A program made the translations under genes and the position numbers. 64,000 bases of DNA, taken from positions 1 through 64,000 of the forward strand of contig NZ_JAKRGB010000021.1 in the NCBI RefSeq assembly GCF_022347725.1. Direction: 5' to 3'. The notes under the pieces were generated by a model. It saw only the letters and a program-made list of their open reading frames with translations, did not search any database and was not told where the DNA came from. Position 1 is the stretch's first letter. Every line of letters starts with the position of its first letter. Shown here piece by piece: positions 17,135-26,027 of the stretch. Origin of the DNA: Ruegeria sp. Ofav3-42 (GTDB lineage Bacteria; Pseudomonadota; Alphaproteobacteria; Rhodobacterales; Rhodobacteraceae).

Positions 17135-18345
17135 CCGAAGCCACGGAACTCAGGCCGCCTCCAGGCGGGTTGCCGGACACCAAGGAGGTGCTGCTGAACC
17201 TCGGGCCGCAACATCCCAGTACGCATGGGGTATTGCGGCTGGTGCTGGAAATGGATGGTGAATATGTCGAACGGGTCGACCCGCATATCGGCTATCTGCA
17301 TCGCGGCACGGAAAAGCTGTCCGAGACCTTTACCTATACGCAGATTTTCCCGCTGACCGATCGGCTGGATTATGTCTGCCCGCCGTCTAACAATTTGGCC
17401 TTTGCGCTGGCGGTGGAAAAGCTTCTGGACATTGAGGCACCTGTACGCGCGCAGTACATCCGGGTCATCTTGGCCGAGCTTGCGCGGCTGTCGGGGCACC
17501 TGCTGATCACCGGCGCATTGCCGATGGATCTCGGCGCGATGACTGCGCTGCTTTACGCGATGCGCGAACGGGAAATGATCATGGACCTGATGGAGATGGT
17601 CACCGGCGCGCGGATGCATACCTCGTATTGTCGGGTAGGTGGTGTGCGCGAGGATCTGCCCGAGGAATTCGCAGGCAAGATCAGAGAGTTCTGCGACATC
17701 TTCCCCAATCGTATCCGTGATTACGAACGCCTGGTCGAGAAAAACCGGATGTTCATTAAGCGCACCAGGGGCATCGGCGTAATTGAGCCCGAGGATGCGA
17801 TCGACCTTGGGTTGAGTGGTCCAAATTTAAGGGCATCGGGCGTGGATTGGGACATTCGCCGGGATGAGCCTTATGAAATTTACGATAAGGTCGAGTTTGA
17901 TGTGATTACCCGCGAGGAAGGCGATTGCTACGCCCGTTGGCGCTGCCGGGTCGAAGAGATGCGCGAAAGCGTCAGGATTATCGAGCAATGCCTGAAGCAG
18001 ATGCCCGAAGGCCGGTTTCTGGCGGATATTCCCACAGTGGCCTTCCCGGTCAATAAGGACCGCGTGCACAATTCGATGGAGGCGCTGATCCAGCACTTCG
18101 ACCTATCGGCCTATGGGTTCAAAGTTCCGACGGGCGAGGTCTACTCCGCCATCGAGGCTCCGAAAGGTGAACTTGGGTTCTATATCGTCAGCGATGGCAG
18201 CCCCAAACCTTTCCGGATGAAGGTTCGGGCACCTTCGTTTGTCAATCTCCAGGCCCTCTATGGCGCGAAAAACGCCCATTATCTTGCCGACATGATCGCG
18301 GTGTTGGGCAGTCTGGATCCGGTGATGGCGGAGGTGGACAAGTGA
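17131..18345 (+). CDS. nuoD: NADH-quinone oxidoreductase subunit D
   Basis: A 404-residue 49-kDa-family subunit that lines the quinone pocket with NuoB. Signatures include LGPQHPSTHGVLRLVLEMDGE near the N-terminus, PHIGYLHRGTEKL with the conserved quinone-site His, and the C-terminal PKGELGFYIVSDGS.P.R.K.R.PSF pattern. It overlaps nuoC by 4 bp and nuoE by 4 bp (GTG inside its end). Confidence 0.96.
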   Translation: MTEATELRPPPGGLPDTKEVLLNLGPQHPSTHGVLRLVLEMDGEYVERVDPHIGYLHRGTEKLSETFTYTQIFPLTDRLDYVCPPSNNLAFALAVEKLLDIEAPVRAQYIRVILAELARLSGHLLITGALPMDLGAMTALLYAMREREMIMDLMEMVTGARMHTSYCRVGGVREDLPEEFAGKIREFCDIFPNRIRDYERLVEKNRMFIKRTRGIGVIEPEDAIDLGLSGPNLRASGVDWDIRRDEPYEIYDKVEFDVITREEGDCYARWRCRVEEMRESVRIIEQCLKQMPEGRFLADIPTVAFPVNKDRVHNSMEALIQHFDLSAYGFKVPTGEVYSAIEAPKGELGFYIVSDGSPKPFRMKVRAPSFVNLQALYGAKNAHYLADMIAVLGSLDPVMAEVDK

Positions 18346-18833
18346 ACGCGCCAATGGACATGCGTTTGCGGATTGAGGCAGCGGCGGCGCGGTATCCCGA
18401 CCAACGCTCAGCTATCATGCCTGCACTTTACATCGCGCAGAAGGAACGCGGCGTTCTGACCGGCGAAGTGCTGGAAGAGGTGGCCGACATCCTTGGCGTG
18501 GAACGGATCTGGGTCTATGAGCTGGCTACCTTCTACACGCTCTATCACACCGAACCGGTGGGTCGGTTCCACTTACAGCTCTGCAACAACCTGTCCTGCA
18601 TGTTGTGCGGCGCAGAGGCGTTGCAGGCGCATATGGAACAGGTGCTGGGCATCGCAAATGGCGGCACGACCGAGGACGGGTTGTTCACTATGTCCACAGT
18701 GGAGTGCCTGGGTGCCTGCGAAATGGCGCCGGTGATGCAGGTTGGCGATGATTACCACGGTAATCTGGATACGGTTCGGATTGACGACTTGCTGGCGGCC
18801 TTTCGAAACGCAGAGAGGGCGGGCGATGATTGA
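18342..18833 (+). CDS. nuoE: NADH-quinone oxidoreductase subunit E
   Basis: A 163-residue 24-kDa-family protein with a thioredoxin-like [2Fe-2S] domain (cluster N1a). The ligands are CNNLSC (Cys-x4-Cys) and, about 35 residues later, ECLGACEMAP (Cys-x3-Cys). It starts with GTG 18342 inside the nuoD end and overlaps nuoF by 8 bp. With NuoF and NuoG it forms the NADH-oxidising module, so this complex should use NADH directly. Confidence 0.95.
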   Translation: MNAPMDMRLRIEAAAARYPDQRSAIMPALYIAQKERGVLTGEVLEEVADILGVERIWVYELATFYTLYHTEPVGRFHLQLCNNLSCMLCGAEALQAHMEQVLGIANGGTTEDGLFTMSTVECLGACEMAPVMQVGDDYHGNLDTVRIDDLLAAFRNAERAGDD

Positions 18834-20091
18834 GGCTGTTCTTCTCAGGAATGTCGGCATCCCCGACAGCCAACAGTTGAGCGTATACGAAGCCGTTGGC
18901 GGGTATACTGCGCTTGCCAAAGTGTTGAAGGAATACCCCCCCGAAGAGGTCATCGAAATTGTCAAAGACTCGGGCCTGCGCGGGCGGGGCGGGGCGGGAT
19001 TTCCAACCGGGGTCAAGTGGAGCTTTGTTCCGAAAGGCGGGGAGACTCCGAAATACCTGTGCTGCAATGCGGATGAGGGTGAGCCGGGCACATTCAAGGA
19101 CCGGATCATCATGGAGGAGGATCCGCATCTGCTGATTGAGGGGATGGCCATTTGCGCCCACGCGATTGGGGCCGAGACGGCTTATGTCTACGTTCGCGGT
19201 GAATATGTGAAGGCGATCCGAACCTTGCAGGCTGCGATCTCAGAGGCGCAGGAAAAGGGGTATCTCGGGCACCGAATAATGGGGTCGGATTTTAGTTTCG
19301 ATGTCCATATTCATGAAGGCGCAGGCGCCTATATCTGCGGCGAAGAAACCGCGATGCTGGAGTCACTGCAAGGTCGGCGCGCGCAACCGAAACTGAAGCC
19401 GCCTTTCCCGGCTGTGGCCGGGCTGTATGACAGTCCTACGGTCATCAACAACGTCGAGACGCTGGCTTGCCTGCCTGCCATTGTCGAACGCGGCGCACAC
19501 TGGTTTCACGGGATTGGGCCGGAAAAAAGTCCGGGACCCAAGCTCTATTGTCTGTCCGGACATTTGCGAAAGCCCGGCCTCTACGAGCTGCCGATGGGTA
19601 TCCCACTGCGTGAACTGATCGAGGAATATGGGGGCGGACCGCCCAAAGGCCGCCGGATCAAGGCGGTTATCCCCGGAGGTGTGTCGGCGCCGCTGATCCC
19701 CGAATGCGGGCTGGATGTGGGCATGGACTTTGACTCGCTGGCGGCCGCCGGATCCATGCTGGGTTCGGCGGGAGTAATCGCGATTGATGACAGCACCTGC
19801 ATCGTCAAGGTTGCGACCCGGATCATCGAGTTTTTTCACCACGAAAGCTGCGGCAAGTGCACGCCCTGCCGCGAAGGGCTGGACTGGGTGGTCAAGATCC
19901 TGCGCCGGATCGAAGCGGGCGAAGGCGCGCCCAACGATCTGGATCAGTTGGAGGGGCTGTGCAACGGTATTTTTGGCAATACTTTCTGTGCTCTGGGTGA
20001 TGGTGCGGCGATGGGGCTGCGCGCATCGCTGGAGCATTTCCGGGACGAATTTGTTGCCCATATTGATGAAGGGAGGTGTCCGTTTCATTGA
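18826..20091 (+). CDS. nuoF: NADH-quinone oxidoreductase subunit F
   Basis: A 421-residue 51-kDa-family flavoprotein that binds NADH, FMN and cluster N3. It shows the Gly-rich GLRGRGGAGFPTG, the FMN-site CNADEGEPGTFKDR and GAGAYICGEETAMLESLQG, and the [4Fe-4S] ligand motif SCGKCTPCREG with a later Cys. The start at ATG 18826 overlaps nuoE. The upstream open frame belongs to an unused frame of nuoE. Confidence 0.96.
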   Translation: MIEAVLLRNVGIPDSQQLSVYEAVGGYTALAKVLKEYPPEEVIEIVKDSGLRGRGGAGFPTGVKWSFVPKGGETPKYLCCNADEGEPGTFKDRIIMEEDPHLLIEGMAICAHAIGAETAYVYVRGEYVKAIRTLQAAISEAQEKGYLGHRIMGSDFSFDVHIHEGAGAYICGEETAMLESLQGRRAQPKLKPPFPAVAGLYDSPTVINNVETLACLPAIVERGAHWFHGIGPEKSPGPKLYCLSGHLRKPGLYELPMGIPLRELIEEYGGGPPKGRRIKAVIPGGVSAPLIPECGLDVGMDFDSLAAAGSMLGSAGVIAIDDSTCIVKVATRIIEFFHHESCGKCTPCREGLDWVVKILRRIEAGEGAPNDLDQLEGLCNGIFGNTFCALGDGAAMGLRASLEHFRDEFVAHIDEGRCPFH

Positions 20092-22532
20092 GCGACACCA
20101 GTGACATCACTACCCTGGCCGTCACCATCGACGATCACGAATTACAGGTCCAGCCGGGGACCACGATCCTGAGCGCTGCGGAAGGGTTGGGCATCGACAT
20201 TCCCACCTTCTGCTTCCAGAAGCGGCTGCCGGTCCTGGCGTCGTGCCGGATGTGCCTTGTCGAGATCGAAGGGCAGGGTAAGTTGCAGCCCGCCTGCGCC
20301 ACGGCAGTGATGGATGGAATGGTGGTGCGGACGACAACGGATCAAGTTGCCGAAACGCGCTCGGTCATGCTCGATATGCTGCTGGCCAATCACCCGCTCG
20401 ACTGCCCGATCTGCGACAAGGGCGGGGAATGCGAATTGCAGGACATGGTGATGGAATACGGCCCCCGGGAAAGCATGTTCCGCGATCCAAAACGGGTGTT
20501 TCATTCCAAAGACATTCAGCTCAGCCCGGTCGTCATCATGAACGTCAACCGCTGTATCCAGTGCCAGCGCTGCGTGCGCATGTGCGAAGAGGTGGTCGGC
20601 GCGGTGGCCCTCGGCACCGTCGAGAAGGGCATGGATACTGCCGTGACCGGGTTTGAAGGCAGTCTTGCCAGTTGCGACCAATGCGGTAACTGCATCGAGG
20701 TTTGTCCGGTCGGGGCGCTGATGAGCTTTCCTTACCGCTACAAGTCGCGGCCCTGGGATCTGGTTGAGACCGATACGATCTGTGCCCATTGCGGAACTGG
20801 TTGTCACCTGACGGTGGGTTCGCGTGACGGCGAGTTTATGCGGGTGCGGTCACAGTGGGACAAAGGGCTGAACCTGGAAACCCTGTGCGTGCGCGGGCGG
20901 TTCGGGATGGATGTGTTTGCCAGTCCGGACCGCATCAAGCGTCCGATGGTCCGGCAGGGCGATGCACTGACGCCAGTATCCTGGGAAGACGCGGGCGACT
21001 ATTTGCGCGACCGGCTAACACAGGCTAGGGGCCACGCAGCAGGGATTGCCTCACCCCGATTGACAAATGAGGCGCTGTTTCAGTTCGGGCGTCTGATACA
21101 GGGTGCCTTTGACAGCGATTTGGTCGCGATGTCTTCGCGTTTCGATTTTCCTAATGCGCTTGATCCGCTGCTGCGCGATTTCTATTCACGTGCGCCCTTC
21201 GAAGAGGCCATCAAGAACGATTGCACGCTTGTCATCGGCAGCAACGTGACCGAAGAAAACCCGGTTAGCGAGTATCTGTTGCGTGGCGCAGTGCGAGGTG
21301 GGGCAACGCAACTCTGTCTGCTGTCGGCACGCCCGTCCCGGCTGGATGCAGATGCACGCGCCTTTATGCGCATGCTTCCGGGTACCGAGGCTTTTGTTCT
21401 GTCGGAACTACTCGACAATCTGCCTGATCCGGCCACCTCGAAATTAGAAGCGGGGAATGTGCGCGGTCAGAACGGGCCGGCAATGGCAGGATTGGACGAT
21501 TTGATTGCCGCGCTGTCCGCGGCCCCTGGTGTAACGGTTTTGATGGGTATGGACCTGTTCAGAACCCCCGATACCGAAGCAGTCGTTTCTTTGCTTCATT
21601 GCCTTTTGTACCGCCTGCAGACTCTTGGAAAAAACGTTGTGCTGCAGGGGCTTTTTGATCGTTCCAACCAGATGGGGGCGCTGGACATGGCAGGTAAGCG
21701 CCCTGTGACGGTCGGTGAGGTGCTCGATCTGTGCGCCGAAGGGCAGGTCGGCACGCTTTACACTGCGGGTGCCGATCCCGTCGGGTCCTATCCAGATCGC
21801 GCCCGTGTTGTTGACGCGCTGAAGAAAGTAGATCTTCTGATCGTGCAAGATTGGGTTCAGACGGACATTGCTGATCTGGCTGACGTAGTTCTGCCTTCGG
21901 CGTCGCATGGCGAAGAATCCGGAACCTTCACCAACAATGAAGGGCGGGTTCAGGTGGTCGGCAAATTCCGTACTCCGGTATTCGCAGCGCGGAGCAATAT
22001 TGAGATATTCGAGTGGTTTGCGGAAATTCAAAGTGCCCCTCTGGAACGCGGGGATCAAGCGAGAATTTTCAGCGACATTGCCAGGACGATCCCCGCATAT
22101 TCCGGCCTTTCGGTCGACCAGATTGGACCGGACGGAGTATTCACCTCTGTGCTGAAGCGGCCCTTGGATGGATCGCCCATTGTGCCAGAACAGACCAAAT
22201 TGGTAAGCGAGGAAGGGTTGGCGTTGATTACAGGTAACGGGCTGTTTTACGGGGGAACTTTCTCGGAACACTCGGCCACGCTGGCCACGGTAGCGGAAGA
22301 GCCTTACGTTGAGATGAGCACCATAAATGCCGAGGAGCGAGGGCTTGCGGCCATGCAAATGGTGGTTGTCACATCAACTGCAGGGGACCTGACGGCCCGG
22401 CTGAAGGTTAACCCGCGGTTTCCCGAGGGGCTGGTGTTTGTCCCGGAAAGTTATCGAAGCCTGCGGCTCAACAGCCTGATGAAAAATGGCGAATATCCGT
22501 GTCGCGTCGAAGTCCGCAAAGCTGACAGCTGA
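20088..22532 (+). CDS. nuoG: NADH-quinone oxidoreductase subunit G, with N7-type cluster motif
   Basis: An 814-residue 75-kDa-family subunit. The N-terminal [2Fe-2S] set (CFQKRL...SCRMCLVE...ACAT), the [4Fe-4S] ligands in CPICDKGGECELQD and the two ferredoxin motifs CIQCQRCVRMC and CDQCGNCIEVCP are all present. It also has CAHCGTGC plus a Cys 28 residues later (C-x2-C-x3-C-x27-C), the extra N7 set known from E. coli and Thermus and missing from mitochondrial-type NuoG. A long molybdopterin-oxidoreductase-like domain follows. The TTG at 20088 is taken as start, behind GGAGG, with a 3-to-4-bp overlap with nuoF. Confidence 0.94.
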   Translation: MSDTSDITTLAVTIDDHELQVQPGTTILSAAEGLGIDIPTFCFQKRLPVLASCRMCLVEIEGQGKLQPACATAVMDGMVVRTTTDQVAETRSVMLDMLLANHPLDCPICDKGGECELQDMVMEYGPRESMFRDPKRVFHSKDIQLSPVVIMNVNRCIQCQRCVRMCEEVVGAVALGTVEKGMDTAVTGFEGSLASCDQCGNCIEVCPVGALMSFPYRYKSRPWDLVETDTICAHCGTGCHLTVGSRDGEFMRVRSQWDKGLNLETLCVRGRFGMDVFASPDRIKRPMVRQGDALTPVSWEDAGDYLRDRLTQARGHAAGIASPRLTNEALFQFGRLIQGAFDSDLVAMSSRFDFPNALDPLLRDFYSRAPFEEAIKNDCTLVIGSNVTEENPVSEYLLRGAVRGGATQLCLLSARPSRLDADARAFMRMLPGTEAFVLSELLDNLPDPATSKLEAGNVRGQNGPAMAGLDDLIAALSAAPGVTVLMGMDLFRTPDTEAVVSLLHCLLYRLQTLGKNVVLQGLFDRSNQMGALDMAGKRPVTVGEVLDLCAEGQVGTLYTAGADPVGSYPDRARVVDALKKVDLLIVQDWVQTDIADLADVVLPSASHGEESGTFTNNEGRVQVVGKFRTPVFAARSNIEIFEWFAEIQSAPLERGDQARIFSDIARTIPAYSGLSVDQIGPDGVFTSVLKRPLDGSPIVPEQTKLVSEEGLALITGNGLFYGGTFSEHSATLATVAEEPYVEMSTINAEERGLAAMQMVVVTSTAGDLTARLKVNPRFPEGLVFVPESYRSLRLNSLMKNGEYPCRVEVRKADS

Positions 22533-22554
22533 AGCCCGCGCAAAATGTTGCGGA

Positions 22555-22995
22555 TCAGTGATACCCGGTGCCTGCGATATAAGCGTGCAGTTCCTTTTGC
22601 GTCCTCAGCGCTTCATCCAAGCGCGCCTTGACCACATCGCCAATGCTGACCACCCCGACGAGCGTGTCACCGTCCAGCACCAGAACATGTCGTGTCCGCT
22701 TTTGGATCATTGTCGCCGAGACCTTTGGCAGCAAGTCATCCTTCGAGCAGGCGGAGATGTCGCTGCGCATGATTTCCGAAACGGGTAAATTGGCAACCCC
22801 GGCGCCTCGTTGCGCCACGGCGTTGCAAAAGTCACGCTCGGAAACCGTGCCTGAAACATGTGCCGGCGTTGTACTCACGATGGCCAGGCCGATCTGTTTT
22901 TCATGGAAGAGTCTCAGGACCTCGACCATCGTCGTGTCCGGGCTTACCGAAATCACCTCGGAGCCTTTCAACCGCAAAATGTCAGAAACGAACAT
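22555..22995 (-). CDS. CBS-domain pair protein
   Basis: A 146-residue protein made of two CBS motifs, about residues 10-60 (MVEVLRLFHEKQIGLAIV...GTVSERDF) and 75-128 (MIQKRTRHVLVLDGDTLVGVVSIGDVV). CBS pairs bind adenosine nucleotides such as AMP, ATP or NAD and act as energy sensors. It has an AAGGAGGTG ribosome site. It follows nuoH and nuoI on the same strand with a 76-bp gap, so it may be co-transcribed, and it ends 22 bp from the converging nuoG. A regulatory role toward this complex I is possible but unproven. Confidence 0.9.
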   Translation of the reverse strand: MFVSDILRLKGSEVISVSPDTTMVEVLRLFHEKQIGLAIVSTTPAHVSGTVSERDFCNAVAQRGAGVANLPVSEIMRSDISACSKDDLLPKVSATMIQKRTRHVLVLDGDTLVGVVSIGDVVKARLDEALRTQKELHAYIAGTGYH

Positions 22996-23071
22996 TCACA
23001 CCTCCTTGACAGCTCACCCCGCCAGTTACCGCATGTGCATTTCTGTTTTCCAGTGAACGGAAATACGGGCA

Positions 23072-23638
23072 TTACTTGCGCCGAATGTTCCGCCACCAAT
23101 TGTATCCCGCGTCCTGCGCGGTCTCTACACGTACCCCGTCTTTGGTTTCCAGACGGGCGTTCACCACACCGCCACCGGTTTCAGCCTTGCCGGGCTTCGT
23201 CAGAAGCGTATCCCGGTCGACCACCAGATGGGCGGAGTCGTAGCTGGAAAACTCGTATTCTTGTCCCAACGCGATGGCGTCCGCCGGGCATGCGTCCTCG
23301 CAAAGTCCGCAAAACAGGCACCGTGCGGTGTCGATGTCGAATACTTTGGGGTGGCGCGCGCCGTTTTCGTCCTCGTAGGGAACCACGGTGATACAGTCGC
23401 AGGGGCAAATCTTGGCGCAAAGTTCACAGGCGACGCAGTTAATCTCGCCTTCTTCGTTACGCTTTAGGAAATGGTGGCCGCGATAACGCGAATAGGGTAG
23501 CCATTTTTCCTTGTCAGGATACTGCTCAGTCACCGGACGCGACAGCATGTAGCTGAACGTCAGCACCAGTGCATCACCAAGGTCGGCGAAGAACGCCCAC
23601 CCGATCCAGCCTTGCCGTTTATTTGCAGCGTCTGTCAT
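23072..23638 (-). CDS. nuoI: NADH-quinone oxidoreductase subunit I
   Basis: A 188-residue ferredoxin-like subunit with two [4Fe-4S] motifs, CVACELCAKICPCDC and CLFCGLCEDACP, for clusters N6a and N6b, and an N-terminal amphipathic membrane-associated helix (GDALVLTFSYML). I chose ATG 23638 (MTDAANK) because GAGGG precedes it; an ATG 12 bp upstream overlaps the nuoH stop as ATGA and is also possible. It is encoded opposite to nuoJ-nuoG. Confidence 0.94.
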   Translation of the reverse strand: MTDAANKRQGWIGWAFFADLGDALVLTFSYMLSRPVTEQYPDKEKWLPYSRYRGHHFLKRNEEGEINCVACELCAKICPCDCITVVPYEDENGARHPKVFDIDTARCLFCGLCEDACPADAIALGQEYEFSSYDSAHLVVDRDTLLTKPGKAETGGGVVNARLETKDGVRVETAQDAGYNWWRNIRRK

Positions 23639-23646
23639 GGTTGCCC

Positions 23647-24633
23647 TCATAGGAAAACAACCCCGGTTATCATTATGTTCGCGAGTGAAAGAGGAAGCAA
23701 GACCTTCCACCCGATCTCCATCAACTGATCATAGCGGTATCGCGGGAAGGTGAAGCGGAACCACATGAAGACATAGATGAAAAAGGCCACTTTCAAAATG
23801 AACCAAAGGATCGGCGGCAAGGGGATCAAAACGCCGTTCCAGCCGCCAAAGAACAAGATCACCGTCAGGACCGAGACTAACACCATCACCACATATTCGC
23901 TGACCATGAAAAAGATGAAGCGGATGCCGCTGTATTCAGTGTGAAATCCCGCGCCCAGGTCACCTTCGGCCTCGGCCAGATCGAAGGGAATGCGCTGTGC
24001 CTCGGCCAAACCGGCGACGAAGAAGACGAAGAACCCCACAGGTTGATACACGACGTTCCACATATCGGCCTGCGCACGCACAATATCGAGAAGGCTCATG
24101 GACTGTGCCAGCATCACCACCCCGATGACTGCAAACCCCATTGGAATCTCGTAGCTGATCATTTGGGCGCAGGTCCTCAGCCCACCCAGAACCGAATATT
24201 TGCTGTTGGAAGCCCAGCCGCCAAATATGACCCCGTAGACCTCGATCCCGATCACCGCGAATACGAATAGAAGGGCTACATTCATGTCCGAGACATACAG
24301 AGTGATTTCGTGACCCAACACCGAAACGCTCTCGCCAAAAGGTATCGCGACAAACACGACAAACGGCGGTAGCATCGCCAGAATTGGGGCTAGTTTAAAT
24401 ACCAGCCGATCAGCATCGGCAGGTATATGGTCTTCTTTGGTCAGCAGCTTTATGCCGTCGGCCAAGGGCTGCAACAATCCATGCCACCCAACGCGCATCG
24501 GACCCATTCGCTGCTGAATGTGGCCAGCGATCTTGCGTTCAAGCCAGACCAGCGGAAGCGGCAGCAACAATAGCGCCGCGATCAGGATGGCGACCTTCAG
24601 GACGATCAGGCCAATTGCGATTGCAAGTTCCAT
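23647..24633 (-). CDS. nuoH: NADH-quinone oxidoreductase subunit H
   Basis: A 328-residue, eight-helix membrane subunit (ND1 homologue) that forms the quinone channel. Diagnostic stretches are LVWLERKIAGHIQQRMGPMRVG, the SYEIPMG helix, and AEAQRIPFDLAEAEGDLGAGFHTEYSG with the acidic E-channel loop, then the C-terminal WFRFTFPRYRYDQLM. It is the first gene of the leftward nuoH-nuoI-CBS group. The IS6 element begins 122 bp upstream of its start, so its native promoter region may be altered. Confidence 0.95.
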   Translation of the reverse strand: MELAIAIGLIVLKVAILIAALLLLPLPLVWLERKIAGHIQQRMGPMRVGWHGLLQPLADGIKLLTKEDHIPADADRLVFKLAPILAMLPPFVVFVAIPFGESVSVLGHEITLYVSDMNVALLFVFAVIGIEVYGVIFGGWASNSKYSVLGGLRTCAQMISYEIPMGFAVIGVVMLAQSMSLLDIVRAQADMWNVVYQPVGFFVFFVAGLAEAQRIPFDLAEAEGDLGAGFHTEYSGIRFIFFMVSEYVVMVLVSVLTVILFFGGWNGVLIPLPPILWFILKVAFFIYVFMWFRFTFPRYRYDQLMEIGWKVLLPLSLANIMITGVVFL

Positions 24634-24755
24634 GGCTATAGGCTCGTTCGAATCTGGATCAGTGCTCGATGTGTGCGACCCGATAATTAATGCCTGTAGT
24701 CGAGATTAGCATACTTTTGGTGACCATGTCAGAGCGGTCCGCTTACGCCCAGGTG

Positions 24756-25580
24756 GGATGTGTCGCAAACTTCGAACTGAGATTGACGAGAACTCAGGTT
24801 TCGCAGTCTGTTCCCGTCGAATAGATTTCGAACAGGTTTAAGTATGATCTCTCTGAAAGGCTGCCACTTCCCCAAGGACGCGGTTCTTTACGCTGTGTAT
24901 TTCTATTTGCGGTACACAGTGTCGTACCGTGACCTTGAAGAGATCATGGCTGAACGCGGCGTTCAGGTAGACCACGCTACTCTCAATAGGTGGGTTGTTA
25001 AGTATTCACCGATGATCGCCGTGAGCGCGCAATCGAAGAAGCGACCAACGCTGAATTCCTGGCGCATGGACGAGACGTATGTTCGGGTTCGCGGCAATTG
25101 GATGTACCTCTATCGGGCCGTCGACAAAGCTGGAAATACCCTTGATTTCATGCTGTCTGAGCGCAGGAACCGCCCAGCGGCAGCCAGGTTCTTTGCCAAA
25201 GCTCTGTCTTCTAATGGAATTCCAGACAAGATCGTCATCGATAAAAGTGGAGCCAACGCGGCAGGCATTCGAGAAGTGAACAAGATCCTTAATCGGTTTG
25301 GCTGCTCTGCCAAAATCCAAACAGTCAGGTCCAAGTATTTGAACAACTTGATCGAGCAGGATCATAGGTTCATCAAGCGTCGCATGCGGCATATGTGCGG
25401 GTTCAAGTCGTTCAGATCCGCCTCGGCTACACTGGACGGCATTGAGGTCGCCAACATGATCCGAAAGCAGCAATTCCCAACCACCACGACCTCGGGCTTT
25501 CGGCTATTTGCCGAGATTGCAGGATAGGTGTGTCCAGTAAGTCGCTGGCGGTGGCCGCTCCAAAAGTTTGCGACACAACC
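24756..25580. mobile_element. IS6-family insertion sequence, 825 bp
   Basis: The terminal inverted repeats are GGATGTGTCGCAAACTT at 24756-24772 and the complement of GGTTGTGTCGCAAACTT at 25564-25580, matching in 16 of 17 bases. One transposase gene lies between them. Size and end type fit IS6. The 8 bp on each side (CCCAGGTG and GAGTTTGC) do not match, so there is no target duplication; that suggests a deletion, inversion or recombination after insertion. The right end interrupts an AbiEii-like toxin gene, and the left end lies 122 bp before nuoH. Confidence 0.9.
24844..25527 (+). CDS. IS6-family DDE transposase
   Basis: A 227-residue transposase. The DDE residues appear as Asp76 in WRMDETYVRVRG, Asp133 in IVIDKSGANAAG and Glu171 in NNLIEQDHRFIKRR, all hallmark IS6 sequence. 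The N-terminal YRDLEEIMAERGVQVDHATLNRW contains the helix-turn-helix region. The frame is intact, so the element may still be active. Confidence 0.93.
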   Translation: MISLKGCHFPKDAVLYAVYFYLRYTVSYRDLEEIMAERGVQVDHATLNRWVVKYSPMIAVSAQSKKRPTLNSWRMDETYVRVRGNWMYLYRAVDKAGNTLDFMLSERRNRPAAARFFAKALSSNGIPDKIVIDKSGANAAGIREVNKILNRFGCSAKIQTVRSKYLNNLIEQDHRFIKRRMRHMCGFKSFRSASATLDGIEVANMIRKQQFPTTTTSGFRLFAEIAG

Positions 25581-26025
25581 GAGTTTGCGCATCACTAGGA
25601 TCGACCAAGAGGGAATAGTCTTGTTCCAGCGCGCCGCCAAACTTGACATTGGTTTCTTTCAGAAGCGGACCAGCGACTACTCTTGTGACGGCATCCTGAA
25701 GCTCCTGCAGCAGTTGCTTTTGTTTTTTGCCGGAAAGGGCAGGGTGCTCGGGGTCACGTTCGCCCTCGAATCCAAGCCGCGCTCGGTCGAGTGACAGATC
25801 CACGTCTTCCGAGAACCGATGGATGATGTCATAGGCATTGGATAGCGATGTCCCACCCTTGAAGATCATGTGAGTGCCAAAAGAGGGCAGGGCGAATAGA
25901 TGTTTCAGCGACCAGCAGACCCAGAAATCCTTCTCAACGATTGCCTTGGACATACCAAGCTTTGCGGCCGTTTCCTGAAACGCTTCTTCACGGTTCTTCG
26001 GAGTATCGTTGGCAAACTGGTCCAA
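25581..26025 (-). pseudogene. AbiEii-type nucleotidyltransferase toxin, truncated by IS6
   Basis: About 148 codons remain, from a TTG at 26025 to the IS6 end. They include the nucleotidyltransferase core: FKGGTSLSNAYDI followed by SEDVDLSLDR, the GGT/S and D-x-D motifs of the AbiEii/AbiGii (DUF1814) family. Intact relatives are roughly twice as long. The frame runs on into the IS and stops at 25504, giving a hybrid C-terminus. The gene follows the antitoxin with a 2-bp gap, as in type IV AbiE toxin-antitoxin operons. The toxin is probably inactive. Confidence 0.85.
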
Positions 26026-26027
26026 GA

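Noticed and set aside
23940..24270. Plus-strand frame opposite nuoH
   Set aside because: Antisense to a clear NuoH; composition is typical of a shadow frame.
24748..25588. Target-site duplication around the IS6 element
   Set aside because: The 8-bp flanks CCCAGGTG and GAGTTTGC do not match, so no duplication can be claimed.
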